Source of the DNA: Campylobacterales bacterium
GTDB taxonomy: Bacteria > Campylobacterota > Campylobacteria > Campylobacterales > QNZT01
DNA: 35,085 nucleotides
Reading direction: 5' to 3'
NCBI GenBank assembly: GCA_027066435.1
Contig: JAMONX010000093.1
Location: 1-35,085, forward strand
Part shown: positions 24,918 through 34,167 of the stretch, piece after piece
Position numbering within the stretch: position 1 is the first letter of the stretch
Layout of the letters: each line of letters opens with the position of its first letter
The notes under the pieces: generated by a model
Database searches by the model: none
What the model was told of the DNA's origin: nothing
The model's input: the letters and a program-made list of their open reading frames with translations, nothing else
Made by a program: the position numbers and the translations under genes

Positions 24918-25505
24918 TTATGTGAAATTTTTTTCTAAAACTTTGTCTACAAGACCATATTCACAAGATTCACTAGCACTCATAAAAAAATCTCTATCTG
25001 TATCTGCTTCTATTTTTGATAACTCTTGTCCTGTCTGTTTTGCCAGAATATGATTTAAACTATCTTTCATTCTTTGAATCTCTTTTGCCTGAATTTGAAT
25101 ATCAGTCGCTTGACCCTGTGCACCACCTAATGGTTGATGTATCATAATTCTTGCATTTGGTAAAGCATATCTTTTACCTTTTGCACCAGATGCAAGTAAA
25201 AATGCACCCATAGAAGCCGCTTGCCCTATACAAATCGTACAAACATCAGGCTTGATATAGTTCATTGTATCATACATACTCATTCCACTTGTTATGACAC
25301 CACCTGGAGAATTTATATAAAGATAGATATCTTTGTCTGGATCTTCAGCTTCTAAAAAGAGTAGTTGAGCAACAACAGTGGATGCAACTCCATCATTTAC
25401 CTCTCCACTTAACATAATAATTCTATCTTTTAAAAGTCTTGAAAAGATATCATAACTTCTCTCTCCACGACCTGTTTTTTCTACTACTATTGGTACATAA
25501 CTCAT
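24918..25505 (-). CDS. clpP: ATP-dependent Clp protease proteolytic subunit
   Basis: Serine protease core that degrades substrates unfolded by ClpA or ClpX. The catalytic triad is at the standard numbers: Ser98 in [12 protein letters not shown], His123 in [11 protein letters not shown], and Asp172. The 195 residues and the short N-terminal propeptide-like segment are typical. It lies 12 bases downstream of tig. No clpX follows. Confidence 0.97.
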   Translation of the reverse strand: MSYVPIVVEKTGRGERSYDIFSRLLKDRIIMLSGEVNDGVASTVVAQLLFLEAEDPDKDIYLYINSPGGVITSGMSMYDTMNYIKPDVCTICIGQAASMGAFLLASGAKGKRYALPNARIMIHQPLGGAQGQATDIQIQAKEIQRMKDSLNHILAKQTGQELSKIEADTDRDFFMSASESCEYGLVDKVLEKNFT

Positions 25506-25517
25506 CTATATATCCTT

Positions 25518-26810
25518 TTACTTTTGTTCAAAAAGTTTATGAAATAGTCTATCCTCAATCAATGCCATCTTAACAGCTGGTAAAAGCCCTTGCTCTTCAT
25601 ACTGCTTGATATAGGCTTGTGGGTCTTGCCCCGCTTGTAAAGCTTCAAAATAGATAGTTTGCATAACTTCTTGGTCATCTACAATAACCTCTTCAGCTTT
25701 TGCTAATTCATCTACGATAAAAGTAAGCTTTACACTATCACTTGAATCACTTCTGTACTCTTCTCGCTTCTCTTTTGCTGCCTCAGCGTCTGTTGAGTAT
25801 TTTTTAACCTCATCTTCATCAAATGTAGAGAAAGCATTTCTAAATGCCATATCCATCTCTTGCTCAACAATATTTAAAGGAAGATCGATATCAAACTTCT
25901 CTATCAGTGCTTCTACAAATTTTGGCTTTGTCTCTTCTTGGTAAATTTTACTAAGTTTCTCTGCAACTATTTGCTCTTTTACTTTTGTCTCTAGTAACTC
26001 TTTTGTTGGTGCTTCCTCGTTAGGTAGCATCTCTTTCAAAGTTTCTATGTCTATATCGGCAGGAATAACCTTCTCTTGAATTTCAAGAAGTACTACTTTA
26101 AACATTGCCTCTTTTCCTGCTAAATCTTTATTGTTATACTCTTTTGGAAAGGTTACTGTAATTTCTCTGTTTTCATCAGCCATCATTCCTATGAGTTGTT
26201 CTTCAAAACCTTCTATAAAGCTTTTGCTACCAATTTCTAGGTTATATGCTTCTGCTTTTCCACCTGCAAATGATTCATCATCTACAAAGCCCTCAAAGTC
26301 AATCAAAGCAAAATCACCACTTTTAAGAGCTCTCTTATCTTCTACTTTTTCAAGTTTTGCTGAAGCTTTTTTCATCTCTTCTATCTTCTCATCAACCTCT
26401 TTTTTGGTTGCTTTTGGTTTTTTAATTTCGGGAACCAACTCTTTATAACCTTCAAGCTTAAACTCTGGTCTAGTTGAAAGAACAATCTCCATCTCAATAG
26501 AACCATCTTTTTCATCAAATTTTTTGACATTTGGTTCGCCTATAATTGCAGACTGTTCAATTTTAAGATCTTCTACACCTTTTTCATACACTTCTCTAAC
26601 CGCTTCATTTTTTGCATCTTCAGCTAATTTATCACCATATCTTGCTTTTACAACATGTGCTGGAACTTTTCCTTTTCTAAAACCATCGATTTTCATATCT
26701 CTTGCTGCTGTGCTTGCAAGAGCATTCTCTTTTTGCTCTATATACTCTTTAGAAATTGTAGCACTTATAGAACAGTTTGCACTATCAATTTTCTCTGTTT
26801 TGATGTTCAT
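25518..26810 (-). CDS. tig: Trigger factor
   Basis: Ribosome-bound chaperone and peptidyl-prolyl isomerase. The 430-residue protein has the N-terminal ribosome-binding domain with the signature GFRKGKVP (43-50), the FKBP-type domain (about 160-245; GDFALIDFEGFVDDESFAGG, then FIEGFEEQLIGM) and the long helical C-terminal domain. GAGGGA lies five bases before the ATG. It heads a long minus-strand run that continues through clpP and def toward fetB. Confidence 0.96.
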   Translation of the reverse strand: MNIKTEKIDSANCSISATISKEYIEQKENALASTAARDMKIDGFRKGKVPAHVVKARYGDKLAEDAKNEAVREVYEKGVEDLKIEQSAIIGEPNVKKFDEKDGSIEMEIVLSTRPEFKLEGYKELVPEIKKPKATKKEVDEKIEEMKKASAKLEKVEDKRALKSGDFALIDFEGFVDDESFAGGKAEAYNLEIGSKSFIEGFEEQLIGMMADENREITVTFPKEYNNKDLAGKEAMFKVVLLEIQEKVIPADIDIETLKEMLPNEEAPTKELLETKVKEQIVAEKLSKIYQEETKPKFVEALIEKFDIDLPLNIVEQEMDMAFRNAFSTFDEDEVKKYSTDAEAAKEKREEYRSDSSDSVKLTFIVDELAKAEEVIVDDQEVMQTIYFEALQAGQDPQAYIKQYEEQGLLPAVKMALIEDRLFHKLFEQK

Positions 26811-26840
26811 TTGTATCCCTCATGATTAAAATTGTCGCCG

Positions 26841-26846
26841 ATTATA
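26841..26846 (-). promoter_or_regulatory. Candidate -10 box of the tig operon
   Basis: TATAAT on the minus strand, about 30 bases before the tig ATG, with no good -35 (TTTATT at 17 bases). It lies in the AT-rich gap between divergent tig and the lipoprotein gene. Confidence 0.45.
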
Positions 26847-26916
26847 TCTAAATATTACTTTTTAATAAATAAAATATATGTTAATATAGTGTATATATTA
26901 AATTTTAGGAGCAAAA

Positions 26917-27522
26917 ATGAGATGGACTTTTTTTATAGTAATTTTATCACTCTTTATAACTGGATGTATTCCAAAACAAGTAGATAAAAAACCAGTTAAA
27001 AACCCGACAACGACACAGATACAAGAACCTAAACTAGAGCCAAAAATAGAAAAAATAGTTCCAAAACAACCAGAGGTTGAAAAAGAGATAATAGAAATAG
27101 AGGTAGAAGAGCCATCAAAGAGTTATAAAGTAACGATGAAAACTAAAAAATTCGCTTTTTCAGATACCGGCTTTTTAGTCAAATCAAATAAAATGCTACG
27201 CTTAAATGTTTTAGCCATGGGGAAACCAGTATTAGACTTAAAAGTAAAAAATAGCGACGATATCTGTGTAGGAAGTCTATGCAATACAAAACACGGATTT
27301 AACCAAAGCTTTTTAGTTAGTGAATATCCAGATGAGTTGATTGGAAATGTTTTACAAGGAGAGCCAATTTTTGAAGGAAAAAATCTTAAAGAAACAACAA
27401 ATGGATTTATACAACGGATAAAAACTGACAAATATAATATAAAATACCAAACATCAAAAGGTAGTATCTATTTTAAAGATAAACAAAACAAAATCATAAT
27501 GAAATTAAAGGAGCTAAAATAG
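26917..27522 (+). CDS. Putative lipoprotein, unknown function
   Basis: A 201-residue protein with a lipoprotein signal peptide: lipobox FITGC with Cys17. A Pro/Lys/Glu-rich linker at about 20-70 would span part of the periplasm, and a compact C-terminal domain (about 72-201) is rich in beta-strand patterns with two Cys near 120-124 (DICVGSLCN). I do not recognise the family. The stop codon TAG overlaps the ATA start of nfo, and the nfo ribosome site lies in its last codons, so the two are coupled. AGGAG lies five bases before the ATG. Confidence 0.8.
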   Translation: MRWTFFIVILSLFITGCIPKQVDKKPVKNPTTTQIQEPKLEPKIEKIVPKQPEVEKEIIEIEVEEPSKSYKVTMKTKKFAFSDTGFLVKSNKMLRLNVLAMGKPVLDLKVKNSDDICVGSLCNTKHGFNQSFLVSEYPDELIGNVLQGEPIFEGKNLKETTNGFIQRIKTDKYNIKYQTSKGSIYFKDKQNKIIMKLKELK

Positions 27523-28364
27523 CAAAGTTTGTAGGTGCACATGTAAGTGCAAGTGGAGGGGTTTTTAATGCACCATTAAATGCAAAAGAGATTGGAGCTA
27601 AGGCATTTGCTCTATTTACAAAAAACCAAAGACAGTGGAAAGCAAAACCACTAGATGCCAAAACGATAGATAAGTTTAAAAAAAATTTAGAATTATCAGA
27701 AATTTTACCCTCTCATGTACTCCCACATGACAGTTATCTTATAAATCTTGGACATCCAGAAGAGGAGAAACTCCATAAATCAAGAGAAGCTTTTATAGAT
27801 GAAGTTCAAAGGTGCGAACAATTAGGACTAGATAGGCTAAATTTTCACCCTGGAAGTTATCTAAAAAAGATTAGTATAGAGGAGTGTTTAAATCGTATAT
27901 CTCAAAGTATGAATGAGACACTAAAAGAGACTAAAGATGTTATCTTAGTCATCGAAAACACAGCTGGACAAGGAACTAATCTTGGATTTGATTTTGAACA
28001 CCTTGGATACTTGATAGAAAACTCTATCGACAAATCGAGAGTTGGAGTTTGCATAGATACTTGCCATATGTTCACAGCAGGTTATGATATCAGAACAAAA
28101 GAGGCTTATGATAAAACATGGAGAGAGTTTGATGAAAAAGTTGGATTTGAGCATCTAAAAGGGATGCATCTAAATGATTCAAAACCTGATCTTGGCTCAA
28201 GAGTAGATCGCCATCATAGTTTGGGAGAGGGAAAAATTGGATTAGACGCTTTTAGGTTTATCATGAATGATGATAGAATGGACGATATACCGCTGATACT
28301 TGAAACGATTGATAGTAGTATCTGGAAAGAGGAGATAGCACTTTTATATAGCTTTATCAACTAA
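27519..28364 (+). CDS. nfo: Endonuclease IV (AP endonuclease), non-canonical ATA start
   Basis: Repairs abasic sites with a three-zinc TIM barrel. The frame reads from ATA at 27519 as (M)[18 protein letters not shown], matching the family N terminus exactly, and gives 281 residues, the usual length. No in-frame ATG, GTG or TTG occurs before 27909, and starting there would lose about 130 residues including zinc ligands (HPGS and others). AAAGGAG at 27507-27513 sits five bases before the ATA, an ideal spacing. An in-frame ATT at 27504 is a poorer alternative. Later ligands are present in [32 protein letters not shown] and LETID. Confidence 0.9.
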   Translation: MAKFVGAHVSASGGVFNAPLNAKEIGAKAFALFTKNQRQWKAKPLDAKTIDKFKKNLELSEILPSHVLPHDSYLINLGHPEEEKLHKSREAFIDEVQRCEQLGLDRLNFHPGSYLKKISIEECLNRISQSMNETLKETKDVILVIENTAGQGTNLGFDFEHLGYLIENSIDKSRVGVCIDTCHMFTAGYDIRTKEAYDKTWREFDEKVGFEHLKGMHLNDSKPDLGSRVDRHHSLGEGKIGLDAFRFIMNDDRMDDIPLILETIDSSIWKEEIALLYSFIN

Positions 28365-28391
28365 TTTGGTGGATTAAATCTCCACCAAATT
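28363..28391. terminator. Bidirectional terminator between nfo and the 660-residue lipoprotein gene
   Basis: Perfect 11-base arms AATTTGGTGGA and TCCACCAAATT around a seven-base loop, exactly filling the gap between two convergent genes and overlapping the nfo stop. T-rich sequence follows on the plus strand and within the arm ends. Confidence 0.7.
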
Positions 28392-28392
28392 T

Positions 28393-30375
28393 CTACATTT
28401 TCATCTCTGTCTCAACCTCAACTGGAATTGAAATATTATCACCATAATCACCATCAATTAATGCTTTTTTAATCGCGTCAATAGCTATATTGTTATAGTT
28501 TGGTTCAGGATCTTTTTCAAAACCTTTCTCTTCTATAAAACCTCTATACAAAGTTCCATCCAGCTGGGCATATATTTCTGAGTATCCATTTGAAAAAGCA
28601 GAGTGTTTTACCGTAAGGATTTCTACATCACCTTTTGTTTCAATACCCCACTTTCCATAAAGAGTTTTTCCTCCTAAAGTATTATTATTACACTCTGTTC
28701 CATCTACAGTAGTAAAATATTTCATTTCACACTGTTGTCCTACAAACTCAGAAAGTGTTTTGAGAACTTGACCGCTCTCCATCTTCATTTTGCTATTTAA
28801 AATATATTCATCAGAAAGATGTTTAAAGCCTAGATAACTCACTTTTGAACCTTCTGGCATAGAGACAACATCACCTAAGAGTGGAATATATAATTTTGAT
28901 ATATTTTCTTGATTTAAGATAAATACTTTCATATTGTAAGAAGGGAGAGTCAATACACCATCTTTATCTAATCTGTAATTAATCGTGGCACTATCTACTC
29001 TTTGCTCCCAATTACCATTTCTAAGAATATACTCTACTCTATCTTCACTATCATCATTAGAATCTGTTTTTTCTATAAAATTTTTATCTCTAAGCTCAAA
29101 CTCTTTAAAAGTTATAACACTATTTTCACCGATAAGAATTTCGCTATATCCTGCATCTGTGTCATATCTATCGAACTCATAAAACTTCATCCCTTTTTCA
29201 AACTTAACTCTCTTGCCATCTTTTTTTGCTTTTTCTCTCTCCCATTGTGCTTTTTTTCTCTCTTTTTCCCTTTCAATATCTCTATAAATCTCTTTAAGTT
29301 CTTTATTATCAGAATCTTTAAAGTCATCTTCACTATCAAATACTACACCTGGTCTAATATCACTACCAACCTTTTTTCTAATAGCCTCAATCTGTGCTGG
29401 AGAGGGAACTTCTATCCCAATATCCTCTAAACCACTTTTTATATATGCTGCATCCCAGTCATGATTATCTTTGAATAAATCATCATCATCACCTCTCTCA
29501 ACTCCCTCTCCTTTTTTAACTCTTTTGAGATCTTCTTTTGTTAAATATGCAATTTTTTCCAAATCTCCATCAAGCTTTTCAAATGCTTTTTCAATATTTC
29601 TTGTAATCTCTTTTGCAACTCTTGCTCGGCTCATATCATCTTTGAATGATTCATCAAGCAAAGAATCAATACCTTGCGAATCTAAAGCACCCTCTAAATT
29701 TTGTGCCAATCTTTCATAAACTTCTTCTATAGCATCATCATCCTCACTAGCATTTGTCATAGCTTCTACAGCTTTTTGAATTTTTAGAGCATGTTTGATT
29801 AGATGAGGTTTTGTATCTTTTAAAGCAACTGGATCTAGTGTTATATCATCTTCATCTATATCAAAAATTCTTGCGACTTCTCTTTTTGAAGCTTTTATTT
29901 TCTCTCTTATTTCCTCTTTTGTAAATCTTTTATCAGATTTTAGCTCTCTTTGTACCGCTTTTGCAACAAGTGTTGTAATAGGAGATATATTTACAATCTT
30001 GGCATCAGCAGGTGCTAATAACTTTCCTCTAAAATCTGCTCCTGTATCTACATCTTTGCCTCCATATACAAGAAGCATCGCTTCATTAAAACCATCACTC
30101 TCTTGAATCTCTGGTGAAATATTAAGTGTAAATGAACCATCTTTTGTTGTTTGTGCTTTTGGCTCTTCTTGTTGACAATAACCATCATTTGATATATCTA
30201 AACAAACTGTTGCATACTGCAAATATCCATCAACTGCTTTACCACTTATCTCTATAGATTGATTTACAGAATCATCTTGTACACTTGTATCATCTACAAC
30301 ACTTCCACAACCTGCTAAGACTGCACTTACAACACTAGATATGACTACTATTTTTATTAGGGTATTTCTTTTCAT
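28393..30375 (-). CDS. Large acidic lipoprotein, unknown function
   Basis: A 660-residue protein with lipobox VLAGC (Cys23). Residues about 43-85 (SGKAVDGYLQYATVCLDIS, then NDGYCQQEEPKAQTT and DGSFTL) resemble the SdrD-B/carboxypeptidase-regulatory beta-sandwich repeat found at the N terminus of large surface lipoproteins, with a D-x-N-D-G calcium-like loop. The middle (about 130-400) is helical and very rich in Asp, Glu and Lys, including RGDDDD. The C-terminal part (about 400-660) is beta-like. AAGGAG lies nine bases before the ATG. I do not recognise the whole protein. The location, in the periplasm or at the cell surface, is inferred from the lipobox. Confidence 0.8.
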   Translation of the reverse strand: MKRNTLIKIVVISSVVSAVLAGCGSVVDDTSVQDDSVNQSIEISGKAVDGYLQYATVCLDISNDGYCQQEEPKAQTTKDGSFTLNISPEIQESDGFNEAMLLVYGGKDVDTGADFRGKLLAPADAKIVNISPITTLVAKAVQRELKSDKRFTKEEIREKIKASKREVARIFDIDEDDITLDPVALKDTKPHLIKHALKIQKAVEAMTNASEDDDAIEEVYERLAQNLEGALDSQGIDSLLDESFKDDMSRARVAKEITRNIEKAFEKLDGDLEKIAYLTKEDLKRVKKGEGVERGDDDDLFKDNHDWDAAYIKSGLEDIGIEVPSPAQIEAIRKKVGSDIRPGVVFDSEDDFKDSDNKELKEIYRDIEREKERKKAQWEREKAKKDGKRVKFEKGMKFYEFDRYDTDAGYSEILIGENSVITFKEFELRDKNFIEKTDSNDDSEDRVEYILRNGNWEQRVDSATINYRLDKDGVLTLPSYNMKVFILNQENISKLYIPLLGDVVSMPEGSKVSYLGFKHLSDEYILNSKMKMESGQVLKTLSEFVGQQCEMKYFTTVDGTECNNNTLGGKTLYGKWGIETKGDVEILTVKHSAFSNGYSEIYAQLDGTLYRGFIEEKGFEKDPEPNYNNIAIDAIKKALIDGDYGDNISIPVEVETEMKM

Positions 30376-30478
30376 CGGGGGAGGCTCCTTATAACCTGGA
30401 ATTTATTTTTATCGAATAGTAAAATTCATAAAGTAAATCGACCAAAAAGAGAATAAGTTCAATTAATATTTACTTATC

Positions 30479-30493
30479 TACGATATAATCGTA
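30479..30493 (+). promoter_or_regulatory. -10 box inside a perfect palindrome, upstream of the LolA-like gene
   Basis: TACGAT and ATCGTA arms around ATA, containing TATAAT (30484-30489) as a -10 box about 28 bases before the ATG at 30518. No clear -35. The overlap of -10 and palindrome suggests an operator. Confidence 0.45.
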
Positions 30494-30517
30494 TGAAAAT
30501 AAAACCTAAGGCATAAC

Positions 30518-31183
30518 ATGAGGCAATTTTTAACTATTTTTTTAACAATACTATTTCTAATAACATCTGCTTTTGCACAAAAATCAGATGTAGGCATAGT
30601 TATTGATAAAATGATAACTGCATCTGGAGGTGAAGAGAAGCTTTTACAGCTAAATAACTACAAACAGACATGGAATGTAGAGTTTATGAACTCCGATAAA
30701 AGTGGTTTTGATAAAAGAACTGTAATTTTACCAGAGTATTTTAAAACAGAGATAATCTATCCAGATAAAAAAGAGATAAGAATTGTTGATAAAGAGAGTG
30801 GAACAAAGATATTTGGAGATAAAACTCTTCAAGCTAAAGGTCCTATGCTAGATGCGATGAGATTGCAATTAATGAGGCTTTATCATCCATTGGAACTGAA
30901 AAAAAGGTTAAAAGATTTGACAATGACTCAAAATAACAAACAGTATATTTTAGCCCTAAAAAATGGTTCAATTGCAGTAGAGTATATCGTATCTAAAAAG
31001 ACCTATCTCATAGAAAAAGTTATAGGAAGATTACAAATGGGACCTCAGCAAATGGAGTTTTTAACTCGCTATGAAGATTATAAATCAGAAAATGGTGTTT
31101 TAATTCCTCATAAAGAAGTTAAATTTGTAGGGAGTATGAATACTGCTATTATGACACTAAAAGAGATAAAATTTACAAAATAG
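30518..31183 (+). CDS. Periplasmic LolA-like lipoprotein-sorting family protein
   Basis: A 221-residue secreted protein. Residues 1-20 form a signal peptide ending AFA. The mature part (DVGIVIDKMITASGGEEKLLQLNNYKQ onward) has the pattern of LolA/LppX-like proteins annotated as outer membrane lipoprotein-sorting proteins, whose half-barrel binds lipid. It is not canonical LolA, and its cargo is unknown. It is transcribed alone and converges with the zinc-ribbon gene. Confidence 0.7.
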   Translation: MRQFLTIFLTILFLITSAFAQKSDVGIVIDKMITASGGEEKLLQLNNYKQTWNVEFMNSDKSGFDKRTVILPEYFKTEIIYPDKKEIRIVDKESGTKIFGDKTLQAKGPMLDAMRLQLMRLYHPLELKKRLKDLTMTQNNKQYILALKNGSIAVEYIVSKKTYLIEKVIGRLQMGPQQMEFLTRYEDYKSENGVLIPHKEVKFVGSMNTAIMTLKEIKFTK

Positions 31184-31201
31184 AGGAGAGTTTTATCTCC
31201 T
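31184..31201. terminator. Possible convergent terminator
   Basis: AGGAGA and TCTCCT arms around GTTTTA directly after the LolA-like stop and over the stop of the zinc-ribbon gene. The six-pair stem is modest and no long T-run follows. Confidence 0.4.
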
Positions 31202-31456
31202 ACTACAAGAACCTCCACCAAGATTAAAACTATCTGAGTAGTCGCAATTTGAACATTTAAACTCCACAAAAGAGGTACCAGAGCACCCGCCACCTTTTTG
31301 ATTTACCACTTCTATAGTCTGTTTTTTACACTCAGGGCAAATTCCTTGATTTATCAACTTTAGCTTTTCACCTTTTACTCCAAGATAATTAAAATATGCC
31401 CACACCAAGCCACCAACTATCAATATAATAAAAAGTAGTATTAAAATCGTATACAT
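31193..31456 (-). CDS. Small membrane protein with zinc-ribbon domain
   Basis: An 87-residue protein: one N-terminal hydrophobic helix (about 3-25, ILILLFIILIVGGLVWAYF), then a soluble part with two CxxC pairs, CPEC at about 40-43 and CSNC at about 68-71, the spacing of a zinc ribbon. A Gly-rich region (GGGCSGTSF) and a C-terminal GGGSCSRR add two more Cys. It starts on the last base of the lipoprotein stop codon upstream, so it is coupled to it. Function is unknown. It is the last gene of the five-gene signalling run. Confidence 0.75.
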   Translation of the reverse strand: MYTILILLFIILIVGGLVWAYFNYLGVKGEKLKLINQGICPECKKQTIEVVNQKGGGCSGTSFVEFKCSNCDYSDSFNLGGGSCSRR

Positions 31457-31947
31457 CAGTTTTTCTCAATTACATGTTTAAACTTATCAAGGAAATCATC
31501 AAAAAGCTCTTTAAAATCTTCTAAATTCCCAAGCCCCTCTTTTAGTATATTGCCTAAATTTCCAGTAACTTGTTCACCAATAGCAAAATATAGACTCTGT
31601 TTGGTTTTACTCATATTTATCCTCCAACCCTTATCTGTATAGTCAAGTTTTGTAAGAAAATCGACTTCACTTATATCTTTGTCACCTTTTAAGTGTAGTT
31701 TTGTAGCAACTGTAGCTTTTTTACCATCCTCTTTTACAGCCCCAAACTCTACTGATTTTATTTTTATTTTTTTATAAAGAGTTGTTTTTTTGATATCCTC
31801 TTTTACAGTTAAGCGTTTTGCCTCTTCGAGTCGCTCTTGCTTTTGTGCTACCCAGAAATCTTTACTAATACTTGCAGGAGAAACATTTTTTGAAGAGCAA
31901 CCAACAGTTAATAATCCAAGCAAAACAAGAGTCAATACTTTTATCAT
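31456..31947 (-). CDS. Putative lipoprotein, possibly NTF2/DUF4878-like
   Basis: A 163-residue protein with lipobox LLTVGC (Cys17). The mature part has an N-terminal helix (SPASISKDFWVAQKQERLEEAKRL), then strands (KIKIKSVEFGAV, KKATVATKLHL, EVDFLTKLDYTDKGWRIN), the order seen in DUF4878/NTF2-like periplasmic domains; this assignment is weak. The C terminus is helical and charged. It overlaps the DUF5718-like gene by four bases and the zinc-ribbon gene by one. Confidence 0.72.
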   Translation of the reverse strand: MIKVLTLVLLGLLTVGCSSKNVSPASISKDFWVAQKQERLEEAKRLTVKEDIKKTTLYKKIKIKSVEFGAVKEDGKKATVATKLHLKGDKDISEVDFLTKLDYTDKGWRINMSKTKQSLYFAIGEQVTGNLGNILKEGLGNLEDFKELFDDFLDKFKHVIEKN

Positions 31948-32759
31948 ACAACCTCCTGTCTAAGAACTGAAGTCTGTCCAGATGCAAACTCATCTTTTTC
32001 AATCATCTCTATGATGTTGTGGTGTTGATATCTTTTATGGTTATAAACCACCACATAAATTATATCACCAATATCAAGATAATTTTTTTCACCAAACTCC
32101 GTATATCTTGAAGCTCCTATTGAAATGAGCAGTTTTTCTGGCTTTTTTGCCTCTTTTATAAGCTCTTTTAAATCCTCCAAAGGTCCATGTTCGTGCTGGG
32201 TATTTAACTTATTTACAATCCAATCAAGTAATTTTTCATAAAAATAACTATAATCCAAAAGGTCACTATTTTCACCATATTGGATAACTTTACCATCTCG
32301 TTTTATAAAAGAGGTTAAAGAGTAATCATCCATAACACACCCGAGTGAAAAACTTCCTATTTTAAGTTCATCACTACTTACCCCTTTGCAGTTTTCGCCC
32401 CAATTTTTTTTGTGACTTATCTTTTTTGCACCTTCTACTCGAATAGAACAATCATTGTAAGCCATAAAATATGTAGGAGTTAATTTTGAGATAGTATCTC
32501 CCTTATAATCAATTTCACACAAAAGAGCAACTTCAGGCTCCATCTGAATATTTTTATCGCTTATAGATTCAATTTTATCTGAACTAAAAGGATAAATCCC
32601 CAAAAACGAACCACTCCCTGGTATAAAAGTAGGGAAAATCCCCTTTGGTGCGTCCTTTTCATCAACCTCAACATCTACAAAATCAGCACTCTCTCCTGCT
32701 TGTTCTAAATGGTGAGTAAAGTTACCCGCTATTCCAAATCCTATTATCGTTTTATCCAT
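31944..32759 (-). CDS. DUF5718 family protein (FAH-like fold suspected)
   Basis: A 271-residue soluble protein. The N terminus, GFGIAGNFTHHLEQAGESADF (7-27), is the pattern I associate with DUF5718, a family that resembles fumarylacetoacetate hydrolase-type enzymes. EPEVALLCEIDY (74-85), with acidic residues in strand context, would fit the FAH metal site. A reaction cannot be named. It overlaps the histidine kinase gene by eight bases and the lipoprotein gene by four, so it is translated as part of the signalling operon. Confidence 0.65.
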   Translation of the reverse strand: MDKTIIGFGIAGNFTHHLEQAGESADFVDVEVDEKDAPKGIFPTFIPGSGSFLGIYPFSSDKIESISDKNIQMEPEVALLCEIDYKGDTISKLTPTYFMAYNDCSIRVEGAKKISHKKNWGENCKGVSSDELKIGSFSLGCVMDDYSLTSFIKRDGKVIQYGENSDLLDYSYFYEKLLDWIVNKLNTQHEHGPLEDLKELIKEAKKPEKLLISIGASRYTEFGEKNYLDIGDIIYVVVYNHKRYQHHNIIEMIEKDEFASGQTSVLRQEVV

Positions 32760-34167
32760 TATTATATTCCTTTGACTTTATTATAATAAAAGTTGTCTTA
32801 TCTAAACTAGCTTTTACCAAAAGCTTCCCACCCATCTCTTTTTCTATAATCGTTTTAGCTATATAAAGTCCTATACCATCACTCCCTTTTTTGGTGCTAA
32901 AGTATGGATTAAAAATCTTTTCTAAATATTTTTTTTCTATGCCACCACCATCATCTGTTATCATAATAGTTGGATTATCTATAACTATCTCTATCTTTCG
33001 ACACTTTGCATCTCTTGCATTGTTGATAATATTTAAAATTGCTTGTTCAAATTCATTTTTATTTGCATAGAGAGTAAAAGATTTTAACTCTTTTATCTCA
33101 ACCTCTATATCGGCATTTTTTAGGGAATGAGAAGTTATTGAGAGGGTATTACTGATAGCCTCTTTTATATCAAACTCCTCTTTGCTTTTAGATGGGTTGT
33201 AAAAGTTTCTAAAATCATCGATAGTTTTTGACATATATGAGAGTTGCTTATTTGCCTCTTTTAGTTTTTTTTCTACTATTTGTGGATTGTGGCTGTTTTT
33301 CTTGATATTCATAAAGACAAATGAGAGATGAGTTAGTGGCTGTCTCCACTGATGTGCGATACTAGCTACCATCTCTCCCATACTTGCTAATCTTGATTGT
33401 TGTAAAAGCAAACTCTGCCCTGCCTCTTTTTCATCTTGAAGTAGTTTTATCTTGTATGTAAGAGCTAAAGAGAGTAAAATCGCTTCTATAGAAAATGCAA
33501 TATGTAAAAATGGAAAATTACTATTGATTAATCCTGTAAGTCCTGTATAGACTAATACAGATGTAACTATAACCATATTCCACCCAAAATAAAATAGATA
33601 ATATGGTCTACTCTTTTTTACTATCAAACGGCTCGATTCAGAAACCACCAACCATATAGGAACAAATATAGGAATAAGACCTGTGATAATATTTTGACCA
33701 AGGACAAGTGTGATAACTATATCTGCAAGTGAAGCATAAATTATTGTTACTACCAAAAAATCTAACTTTTTTATCTCTCTTGTATGTAAAAACTCTCGAA
33801 TAAAAAGCATAGAAAATAGAAGTATTAAAACATGAGAAAGCGAATGAAGTCTCAAACTACCAAAGCCATAAACTACATCAAAAGGTGAAAGATAAAGACT
33901 CTCCAAAGTTACCAAGAAAAATAGAACAGACAATTGAGCCAAAGCATAGTATAGATGTTGTTTTTCTTTAGAATAAAACCAGATTGAAATGTTATAAGCT
34001 ACAACTGAGAGTATCATCCCAAGAGATATAGCAGAGATGATAACTGAAGAGAGCGGATAATATGAGTAAATTCTAGGCTCTACAAAAAGAAGACTTTTAT
34101 AAAAAAAGAGCGAAACCAAAAAGACTAAAATGACAATACTTAGTTTTACTTTAAGAATTTTATCCAT
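32752..34167 (-). CDS. Membrane sensor histidine kinase (7TM-type input)
   Basis: A 471-residue kinase. After a first helix (about 9-27), residues 38-240 contain about seven more hydrophobic segments, as in 7TMR-DISM sensor modules; the DISM extracellular beta domain is absent. A short coiled coil leads to the dimerisation domain with the phosphorylated His272 in SIAHQWRQPLTHLSF. The ATPase domain has the N box NEFEQAILNIINNARDA, G1 DDGGGI, F box IFNPYFSTK and G2 GSDGIGLYIAK, all intact. It overlaps the response regulator gene by eight bases and is its likely partner. The signal is unknown. Confidence 0.9.
   Translation of the reverse strand: MDKILKVKLSIVILVFLVSLFFYKSLLFVEPRIYSYYPLSSVIISAISLGMILSVVAYNISIWFYSKEKQHLYYALAQLSVLFFLVTLESLYLSPFDVVYGFGSLRLHSLSHVLILLFSMLFIREFLHTREIKKLDFLVVTIIYASLADIVITLVLGQNIITGLIPIFVPIWLVVSESSRLIVKKSRPYYLFYFGWNMVIVTSVLVYTGLTGLINSNFPFLHIAFSIEAILLSLALTYKIKLLQDEKEAGQSLLLQQSRLASMGEMVASIAHQWRQPLTHLSFVFMNIKKNSHNPQIVEKKLKEANKQLSYMSKTIDDFRNFYNPSKSKEEFDIKEAISNTLSITSHSLKNADIEVEIKELKSFTLYANKNEFEQAILNIINNARDAKCRKIEIVIDNPTIMITDDGGGIEKKYLEKIFNPYFSTKKGSDGIGLYIAKTIIEKEMGGKLLVKASLDKTTFIIIKSKEYNNG

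Noticed and set aside
26898-26911. TTAAATTTTAGGAG also found at 34901-34914, both before lipoprotein genes
   Set aside because: Half of it is the ribosome site and the rest is AT-rich, so a shared regulatory element cannot be claimed from two copies.
29002-29430. 142-codon plus-strand frame opposite the 660-residue lipoprotein
   Set aside because: Low-complexity hydrophobic antisense frame produced by the Asp/Glu/Lys-rich coding strand; no ribosome site or family match.
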